This document shows, in pieces, positions 6,180 to 11,612 of a stretch of 11,612 bases of DNA (the first letter of the stretch is position 1; the number at the start of each line of letters is the position of its first letter). Source of the stretch: an uncultured Alphaproteobacteria bacterium (lineage in GTDB: Bacteria; Pseudomonadota; Alphaproteobacteria; Puniceispirillales; UBA1172); assembly GCA_937952245.1 (NCBI GenBank), contig CALFYS010000012.1:1-11612 (forward strand). Direction: 5' to 3'. The notes beneath the pieces were generated by a model. The model had not been told where the DNA came from, ran no database searches, and saw nothing but the letters and a program-made list of their open reading frames with translations. Position numbers and translations under genes: made by a program.

Positions 6180-7688
6180 TTATGTTTTGCGGAATGGCGG
6201 GAAGCGTGTTCGTTCCGCCGCCACCGTCCAATCCATATGATTGCGGACATATTCATGAGACGCGTCTCGTTGCGGTTGATAATCCCATGACGTGATCTTG
6301 CCTTCTTCCATGGCTTTGTGGATGGCGCGCCGTCTAATTTGGGTGCGAATGACATTTTCTTTAATCGCATCACTATCCCAACGCGCCGCCACCTCGCTGG
6401 CGAAACTGGCCATATCATCAGCGTAATCAGGGTCATTGGCCAGATTGCGCCGTTCGTTTGGGTCGTCTTTCAGATTGAACAATTGCGGCGGGTCAATATC
6501 ACAATGGATGTATTTCAAAGGCCCACGGCGGATCATGTAAATCGGGTGAGCGGCACATTCAGCGCAATATTCGGCAATGGCTTCATCGGCGGTATCGGCT
6601 GACCCCGTGGCGACAGGCCAGAGCGAGCGCCCATCAATCGGCATCCCCAAGTCAGGTTTAGCGTCAGCAATATCCAATAGCGTCGGCAGAATATCCACCA
6701 ATGAACAGGCGTTTTCAGAAACACCGTGCTTAATCTGGGGGCCCGCCATGATCATCGGCACCCGGGCAGAATGTTCAAAGAATGACATTTTATACCACAG
6801 CCCCCGTTCACCCAGCATATCGCCATGATCAGAGGTGACGATCACAACGGTATTATCCAGCATCCCAGCTTCTTCAAGGGTTCGGGTCAATTCCCCAACC
6901 TTGGAATCAAAATAAGACGTGTTGGCATAATACGCCCGCCGTGAATTGCGAATCTCGTCTTCGGTGGGGGTGTAAATATCCGCTTCGATCCCCTTCATCA
7001 ACCGTTTGGTATGGGGGTCAAGTTCAAGCCCTTCACTATCCATCGGCATATCAATGTCTTCATCTTGATAAAGATTCCACCATTCCGGCCGAGCGACATA
7101 AGGGTCATGGGGATGGATGAAACTGGCCACCATGCAAAACGGTTCAACCTTATCCATGGCGTATTCAAAGATTTTACGGCGCGCAAAAAAGGCCACTTCT
7201 TCATCATATTCGATTTGGAATGTGGTGGCCGCCTCGCCTGCTTCTTTGACGCTATCCATATTGTGATACCATTTATCAATACGTTCGTCTGGCATCTCCC
7301 AATCAGGTGTCCAAGCGTGGTCAGATGGATAAATATCCGTGGTGATGCGTTCTTCAAATCCGTGCATTTGATCAGGGCCAACAAAATGCATCTTGCCCGA
7401 AAGGCAGGTGCGATACCCCACGGTTCTGAGATAATGCGCAAAGGTCGGGATGGTGGCCGTAAATTCAGCGGCGTTATCATAAGCCGCGATATTGGTGATC
7501 AGCTGGCCAGCCATAAAACTGAACCGTGATGGGGCGCAAAGAGGTGAATTGCAATACGCGGCATCAAACCTGATCCCACGCTTGGCCAAAGCATCAATGT
7601 GAGGTGTCTTCACCACAGGATGGCCATAAGCCCCTGTAAATTGCGGTGACAGTTGATCGGCCATGATGATCAGAATATTAGGTCGCAT
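6180..7688 (-). CDS. betC: Choline sulfatase
   Basis: Hydrolyses choline-O-sulfate to choline and sulfate in the cytoplasm. The 502-aa product (rhizobial BetC is about 512 aa) has no signal peptide. The sulfatase motif CAPSR is at residues 51-55; C51 would be converted to formylglycine. Other expected active-site residues are the metal ligand D11 in MADQ, K99 and H101 in SGKMH, H192/H194 in HPHDPY, D287 and H288 in SDHGDMLGERG, and K300. The long matches to BetC (GPDQMHGFEER, TTDIYP, EYDEEVAF) and the C-terminal choline-sulfatase tail with RNHM make this more specific than a generic sulfatase. It is the first gene of the minus-strand operon. Its ATG lacks a strong Shine-Dalgarno. The usual partners betA, betB and betI are not next to it; instead a Rieske oxygenase follows 44 nt downstream. 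A sulfate ester of another hydroxy-betaine cannot be excluded as an additional substrate. Confidence 0.93.
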   Translation of the reverse strand: MRPNILIIMADQLSPQFTGAYGHPVVKTPHIDALAKRGIRFDAAYCNSPLCAPSRFSFMAGQLITNIAAYDNAAEFTATIPTFAHYLRTVGYRTCLSGKMHFVGPDQMHGFEERITTDIYPSDHAWTPDWEMPDERIDKWYHNMDSVKEAGEAATTFQIEYDEEVAFFARRKIFEYAMDKVEPFCMVASFIHPHDPYVARPEWWNLYQDEDIDMPMDSEGLELDPHTKRLMKGIEADIYTPTEDEIRNSRRAYYANTSYFDSKVGELTRTLEEAGMLDNTVVIVTSDHGDMLGERGLWYKMSFFEHSARVPMIMAGPQIKHGVSENACSLVDILPTLLDIADAKPDLGMPIDGRSLWPVATGSADTADEAIAEYCAECAAHPIYMIRRGPLKYIHCDIDPPQLFNLKDDPNERRNLANDPDYADDMASFASEVAARWDSDAIKENVIRTQIRRRAIHKAMEEGKITSWDYQPQRDASHEYVRNHMDWTVAAERTRFPPFRKT

Positions 7689-7727
7689 TGATTTACCATT
7701 TTTAGTTAGTGGTATGCCTTGCTCAAA

Positions 7728-7758
7728 ATATTAGGACTTAATTTTATTTTTCTGTCCA
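7728..7758 (-). promoter_or_regulatory. Weak candidate sigma-70 promoter for the betC operon
   Basis: On the minus strand, TGGACA (7753-7758) and TAATAT (7728-7733) are separated by 19 bases, about 40 bases before the betC start. The -35 matches the consensus 5/6 and the -10 matches 4/6, but the spacer is long. This is only a candidate in an A/T-rich region. Confidence 0.25.
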
Positions 7759-7766
7759 TGACTTTT

Positions 7767-7816
7767 CTTCATCAACAGATGAAAAAAAAGGTGGTGTTAA
7801 ATTTCACTTGATGAAG
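7767..7816. promoter_or_regulatory. Perfect 9-bp inverted repeat in the divergent intergenic region, possible operator
   Basis: CTTCATCAA (7767-7775) and TTGATGAAG (7808-7816) are exact reverse complements, offset by 41 bases, close to four helical turns. The left arm is also part of a compact palindrome, TTCATC-aaca-GATGAA (7768-7783). It lies in the 178-bp gap (7689-7866) shared by the betC operon and the transporter genes, where a regulator controlling both would bind. The rest of the gap is A/T-rich; no gene is supported in it. A TAAAAT at 7819-7824 could be a -10 for the rightward genes, but no good -35 stands at the right distance. Confidence 0.4.
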
Positions 7817-7866
7817 GCTAAAATTTAGGAAACGATAAGGTTAATAAAAAACAAAGGGAGGAATAC

Positions 7867-8841
7867 ATGAAAGATTTACGTAAAATATCTTCGGTGATCG
7901 CGGCTGGCCTTGTTGGCGGCGTGATGACGGTTACATCTGCATCCGCGCTGGATATGGGCTCTAATGAGCCGATTAAACTGGCCATTAATGAATGGACAGG
8001 CCAGCATCTGACAACCCATATCGCAGGCGCTATTCTTGAGCGTGCCGGCTATAATGTTGATTTGGTAACCGCGGGTTATGGCCCACAGTTCATCGCCATG
8101 GCTGAAGGTGATTTGCACGCCAGCCTTGAAATCTGGACATCAAATGCCCCGGGTCAGTTCACCGAAGCGGCCGCCGCTGGCAAAGTGATCGACATTGGTG
8201 GCTTGGAACTCGAAGCCCGTGAAGGCGTACTTTATCCTGTTCATATGAAAGAGCTATGCCCGGGTCTGCCCGATTGGGAAGCCCTCAACGCTTGCGCCGA
8301 TAAATTTGCATCGGTTGAAACGCTGCCAAATGGTCGTCTGCTTGATTATCCCGCTGACTGGGGTTCACCAGGCAAAGACCGTTTTGAAGCCATGGGTATG
8401 AACTTTACTGCTGTTCCCGCAGGGTCCGAAGGGGCGTTGATCACGGAACTGGAAGCATCAATTGCGAAAAAGTCACCCTTGCTGATGACATTCTGGCAAC
8501 CGCATTGGGCGTTAGCCGAATATGAAACAGAATGGGTTGCCCTGCCCGCCGGCACCGATGAATGTTACAGCGATCCATCATGGGGCGTGAATAAAAACGC
8601 CACCGGTGACTGTGACTTCAGCCCAACCCGTATTTTCAAAACCACGTGGTCAGGGATGAGCGACACATGGCCAATGGCTGATCAGTTGCTGAAAATGTAC
8701 ACGCTTGATGCCAGCGACCAGCAAAATATGATGGCGGCAGTCGATGGACGTGGCGAAGACATCAAAGATGTTGTGGCCAAATACATCAACAGCAACGCTA
8801 GTGCTATTGACGCGATGATCGCTAAAGCAAAAGCAATGTAA
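7867..8841 (+). CDS. proX: Glycine betaine/choline-type ABC transporter substrate-binding protein (ProX/OpuAC family)
   Basis: Periplasmic receptor that captures a quaternary ammonium compound and delivers it to the permease. The 324-aa product has a signal peptide: basic KDLRK, a hydrophobic stretch, and a likely cleavage after ASA at residues 25-27. The mature start LAINEWTGQH and the following GYNVDLV and AGYGPQ are typical of the ProX/OpuAC fold. Tryptophans W43, W90, W165, W210 and W214 are candidates for the aromatic cage that holds the trimethylammonium head. Cysteine pairs C131/C143 and C233/C249 could form disulfides. GGGAGG (7856-7861) stands 5 nt before the ATG, the strongest ribosome binding site on this strand. 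It is divergent from the betC operon and is followed by an intrinsic terminator, which would raise its level relative to the membrane subunits. Ligand (betaine, choline, choline sulfate or carnitine) is not determined. Confidence 0.94.
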   Translation: MKDLRKISSVIAAGLVGGVMTVTSASALDMGSNEPIKLAINEWTGQHLTTHIAGAILERAGYNVDLVTAGYGPQFIAMAEGDLHASLEIWTSNAPGQFTEAAAAGKVIDIGGLELEAREGVLYPVHMKELCPGLPDWEALNACADKFASVETLPNGRLLDYPADWGSPGKDRFEAMGMNFTAVPAGSEGALITELEASIAKKSPLLMTFWQPHWALAEYETEWVALPAGTDECYSDPSWGVNKNATGDCDFSPTRIFKTTWSGMSDTWPMADQLLKMYTLDASDQQNMMAAVDGRGEDIKDVVAKYINSNASAIDAMIAKAKAM

Positions 8842-8848
8842 ACCGATT

Positions 8849-8880
8849 GGGGCAACGTCCTGTTGCCCCTTTTTCTTTTT
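8849..8880 (+). terminator. Rho-independent terminator between the binding protein and ATPase genes
   Basis: A perfect 8-bp G/C-rich stem, GGGGCAAC (8849-8856) with GTTGCCCC (8862-8869), has a 5-nt loop and is followed by TTTTTCTTTTT (8870-8880). It begins 7 nt after the binding-protein stop codon and ends 4 nt before the ATPase start. Partial readthrough would explain how the ATPase and permease are expressed at a lower level. Confidence 0.9.
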
Positions 8881-8884
8881 CATC

Positions 8885-9931
8885 ATGAGCACGATCCCAA
8901 AACTAGAATGTCGTTCCCTATGGAAGATATTCGGGCAAGCCAGCGAAAGCGTTTGCCAACAACACCATCACGATAACGCCGCCTTAACGAAAGCAGCCAC
9001 CGAACAAGGCTGTATTATTGGCGCCAGCGATGTCAATTTTTCAGTCGCCCCGGGTGAACTTTTTGTCATCATGGGTCTATCCGGTTCTGGCAAATCCACC
9101 GTTTTAAGGTCAATCGCCCAATTGCACCGCCCTAGCCTTGGTCAAGTGTTTTTGGACGGTGAAGATTTAGCCGCCATGTCTGAAAAAGACTTGATGGAAA
9201 TTCGCCGCCGTAAAATGGGCATGGTGTTTCAAAATTTCGGCCTCGTGCCTCATTTCACCGCGCTTGAGAATATCGCCTTCCCGCTGAAGATGCGGGGGGA
9301 AAACGCCGCCACCCGTAAGCAAAAAGCACAAGAAATGCTGGAGTTGGTTGGGCTTGATGGCCGCGGTCAATCCTATCCCCATGAATTATCAGGCGGCCAA
9401 CAACAGCGTGTCGGTATCGCGCGATCATTGGCGGTTGACCCTGAAGTCTGGCTTTTGGATGAACCGTTCAGCGCGCTTGACCCGCTGATCCGGCGGCAAT
9501 TGCAAGATGAACTGCTGACCCTGCAATCTAGTTTGAAAAAATCAATTGTCTTCATCACCCATGATTTCGCAGAAGCGGTGAAATTGGCTGATCGCATTGC
9601 CATCATGCGCGATGGTAAGATTATCCAGCAAGGCAGTGCTTCTGATTTGCTGCTCAATCCGGTTGATGATTATGTCCGCGCCTTTGTGGAAGATGTTCCA
9701 AGGCTGCAAGTATTGACCCTTGCTGATATTATGACGCCAAAGAAAAACATGAGATTATCCAGCAAAGCCTTGTCATTGGAACAAACAACCTCGCTTGAAA
9801 AAGCCATGCTGGCCATGACCGCGAATACCGATAGTGCCAATAAAAAAATCACGGTCACCGATCAAGGAAAGCCAATTGGCGAGGTCAAGCATAGTGATAT
9901 TTTTAACGCTGTTGAGATTGCCGGATCATGA
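8885..9931 (+). CDS. proV: Glycine betaine/proline-type ABC transporter ATPase (ProV family)
   Basis: Cytoplasmic ATPase that powers the importer. The 348-aa product contains Walker A GLSGSGKST at residues 64-72, the Q-loop Q116, the signature LSGGQ at 168-172, Walker B VWLLDEP at 188-194 and the switch H226. The N-terminal LWKIFG followed by about 35 residues before the core (including a HHH run at 27-29) is characteristic of the ProV/OpuAA branch. After the ATPase domain, residues about 275-348 look like one CBS-type unit (ADIMTP ... GKPIGEVKHSDI), whereas ProV usually has two CBS domains and about 400 aa. The ATG lies 4 nt after the terminator T-tract, and the bases before it are almost all pyrimidine, so there is no Shine-Dalgarno. 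No better in-frame start exists, because the family sequence begins within the first ten residues. The stop overlaps the permease start by 4 nt (ATGA). Confidence 0.95.
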   Translation: MSTIPKLECRSLWKIFGQASESVCQQHHHDNAALTKAATEQGCIIGASDVNFSVAPGELFVIMGLSGSGKSTVLRSIAQLHRPSLGQVFLDGEDLAAMSEKDLMEIRRRKMGMVFQNFGLVPHFTALENIAFPLKMRGENAATRKQKAQEMLELVGLDGRGQSYPHELSGGQQQRVGIARSLAVDPEVWLLDEPFSALDPLIRRQLQDELLTLQSSLKKSIVFITHDFAEAVKLADRIAIMRDGKIIQQGSASDLLLNPVDDYVRAFVEDVPRLQVLTLADIMTPKKNMRLSSKALSLEQTTSLEKAMLAMTANTDSANKKITVTDQGKPIGEVKHSDIFNAVEIAGS

Positions 9932-11612
9932 TGGCGGCGGGGCAAATCCAAAAGATGGGTCCCAAGATGGCACTCGCTTTTATGGTGATGATTGGCCTTG
10001 CGGCGGTGATCACTTGGCCGCAACAATTCAACTGGGTTAATCAAGCCCCGATTTCGGGCGAGAGTGTTTTATCCGATGGTATTAATCATGCCATTGACGC
10101 CTTTGTGGCTTCATTTAAACCCGGGTTGCGCCTGATCGCTGGCGGGATTGACGCTGGGGTCAGGGGGTTGCAATTTGCCCTTCATAACATCCCATGGTTG
10201 ATGATTGTCGCGCTTGTCGCCCTTTTGGGCTGGCGGTTTAAATCGGTGGGGCTTGCTGTTTTTTGCGGTCTTGCCGTGCTGTATATGGCGATTTCAGGCC
10301 ATTGGGTGAAGTCGATGAACACGCTGGCCATGGTGGGGTTATCCGTACCATTGGCGTTGCTGCTGGGCTTTGGCCTTGGGGTTTGGGGGGCCAAGTCAAA
10401 ACATATCTATAAAGTCTTGATGCCGACACTTGATCTGATGCAAACGATCCCGACCTTTGCCTATCTTGCGCCATTGGTTGTTTTATTTGGATTTGGTCCT
10501 GTTCCGGGGGTTTTGGCATCCATGATTTATGCCGCCCCGCCGATTACCCGAAATGTCATTCTTGGGTTAAAACAAGTCCCCCATGATCTTTATGAAGTCG
10601 CCAATATATCTGGCGCATCATCATGGCAACGGTTTATCGAAATTGAATTGCCCCATGCTAAACATCAAATGCTGGTCGGCGTTAACCAGACCGTTCTGGC
10701 CAGTCTTTCGATGGTGATTATCGCCGCTGTTATTGGTGGTTTTGATGATATTGGCCGCGAAGTGCTGGTCGCCACCAACAAAGGGTCAGCCCGATTTGGT
10801 CAGGCCTTGGGGGCTGGGATTGTCATTGTATTGCTGGCGGTGGTGATTGACCGGCTGACCCGCGCGGCCTCTGAGCCAAGGGCAACTGGCATTAATATGC
10901 CGATCTTCTTTGACCTTGGTCTTTTATTGGCGGCGGGTCTTATCGGGTTTATCTTTGCGGAAAATATCGCGGCGATCACCGCGGCAACCGCCACCACCAT
11001 CCGCGCTATCGAAGCCAATATCAACGAAAGCCTGACCAATTTCATTGGCCATTATGGCCTTGTGCTGGACCAGATTAAAAACAACGCTTTGGTCTATATC
11101 CTTCTGCCCATGCGGATTGGGCTGGCCAAGGCGGTTCTGCCCTTTACATGGGGGTTCAGTTTCCCGCCGATGATGCAGAATATTTATCTGCTGGCGGTGG
11201 TGTGCTTGTCATTATTCATGGTGGTCAAAGGCCGAATGACCCTTGGGTTTCTAATCCTTGGGTTTGGCTTGGTGATGTTCCAAGGCTTTACCTTCTTGCC
11301 ATGGTGGATGGTGGTGCTTTCGGTCAGTTATATCGCGTGGCGTTGTGTTGGCGTTAAATTTGCGGCGGTGACCATCGCTATGCTCGTTTTCATCACTTGG
11401 GCAGGCCATTGGCAGGATGCGCTTTATTCGGTCTATCTTTGCACGGCATCGGTATTGGTCTGTTTGGCCATAGGATGCCCTTTGGGGATTTGGGCGGCGA
11501 AATCAGACCGTGTTTCAAAAATCCTGCATCCAATTAATGATACATTGCAATCTATCCCGCTTTATATTTTCTTGATCCCTGCCGTGGCACTCTTTCAGAT
11601 CAATGAATTTTC
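9928..11612 (+). CDS. proW: ABC transporter permease with tandemly duplicated ProW-type domains, partial at the right edge
   Basis: Membrane channel of the betaine-type importer. The frame is open for 561 codons from the ATG at 9928, which overlaps the ATPase stop, to the window end, so the C-terminus is missing. Many hydrophobic segments are present. The first permease domain spans about residues 130-312, with the coupling (EAA) loop near 223-245 (EVANISGASSWQRF). A second copy starts before the edge: residues about 89-187 and 458-556 align without gaps at a constant offset of 369. The matched blocks are PWLM/PWWM, GWR/AWR, GHW/GHW, LGVWGAKS/LGIWAAKS and LMQTIPTF/TLQSIPLY. The gene therefore seems to encode both halves of the translocation pore in one chain, instead of a homodimer of a single-domain ProW. 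The second EAA loop would lie beyond the window. Confidence 0.93.
   Translation, partial: MMAAGQIQKMGPKMALAFMVMIGLAAVITWPQQFNWVNQAPISGESVLSDGINHAIDAFVASFKPGLRLIAGGIDAGVRGLQFALHNIPWLMIVALVALLGWRFKSVGLAVFCGLAVLYMAISGHWVKSMNTLAMVGLSVPLALLLGFGLGVWGAKSKHIYKVLMPTLDLMQTIPTFAYLAPLVVLFGFGPVPGVLASMIYAAPPITRNVILGLKQVPHDLYEVANISGASSWQRFIEIELPHAKHQMLVGVNQTVLASLSMVIIAAVIGGFDDIGREVLVATNKGSARFGQALGAGIVIVLLAVVIDRLTRAASEPRATGINMPIFFDLGLLLAAGLIGFIFAENIAAITAATATTIRAIEANINESLTNFIGHYGLVLDQIKNNALVYILLPMRIGLAKAVLPFTWGFSFPPMMQNIYLLAVVCLSLFMVVKGRMTLGFLILGFGLVMFQGFTFLPWWMVVLSVSYIAWRCVGVKFAAVTIAMLVFITWAGHWQDALYSVYLCTASVLVCLAIGCPLGIWAAKSDRVSKILHPINDTLQSIPLYIFLIPAVALFQINEF

Noticed and set aside
7011..7529. Plus-strand open frame of 172 codons opposite choline sulfatase
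   Set aside because: The minus strand encodes BetC with its active-site residues intact over the same bases; the plus-strand translation resembles no family.
7706..7759. Minus-strand mini-ORF of 17 codons between the divergent genes, a possible leader peptide for betC
   Set aside because: It has no good ribosome binding site, no notable codon run, and is within the range expected by chance in A/T-rich DNA.
1..11612. CRISPR arrays, tRNA or rRNA genes, insertion sequences, prophage or defence genes
   Set aside because: No regular long direct repeats, tRNA-like folds, transposase motifs or terminal inverted repeats were seen; nearly all the window is taken by metabolic and transport genes.

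Overview
The window looks like a piece of an alphaproteobacterial chromosome, most plausibly a marine heterotroph. This rests on gene content (betaine-type ABC importer, choline sulfatase, CntA-like Rieske oxygenase, BKACE) and a base composition that looks near balanced by eye. Nothing in the sequence fixes a genus; a SAR116-like or Rhodospirillales-like origin is only a guess. No rRNA, tRNA, CRISPR array or insertion sequence was seen, and no regulator gene is present.

Layout: two divergent transcription units meet at a 178-bp intergenic region (7689-7866). Leftward, on the minus strand, seven tightly packed genes run from 7688 down to 55: choline sulfatase (betC), a CntA/YeaW-type Rieske oxygenase, an SDR, a beta-keto acid cleavage enzyme (BKACE, DUF849), a PatD/BADH-like aldehyde dehydrogenase, a second SDR, and a carnitine-dehydrogenase-like 3-hydroxyacyl-CoA dehydrogenase family protein. 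Gaps are 2 to 47 nt, so they are probably one operon, which may continue past the left edge. Rightward, on the plus strand, lie a ProX-type binding protein, a ProV-type ATPase and a ProW-type permease. The permease is an internal tandem duplication and runs off the right edge. An intrinsic terminator sits between the binding protein and the ATPase.

How it may work together (inference): the importer brings in quaternary ammonium compounds. BetC releases choline from choline-O-sulfate in the cytoplasm. Choline, betaine or carnitine then enters oxidation. The dehydrogenase plus BKACE match the route L-carnitine to 3-dehydrocarnitine to a glycine-betaine thioester plus acetoacetate. The Rieske oxygenase plus aldehyde dehydrogenase could instead split carnitine to trimethylamine and malic semialdehyde and then oxidise the aldehyde, or could oxidise choline to betaine aldehyde and betaine. 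Having a sulfatase, an oxygenase route and a BKACE route in one operon, with two related SDRs of unknown substrate, is the most interesting aspect. No betA, betI, oxygenase reductase or thioesterase gene is visible in the window.
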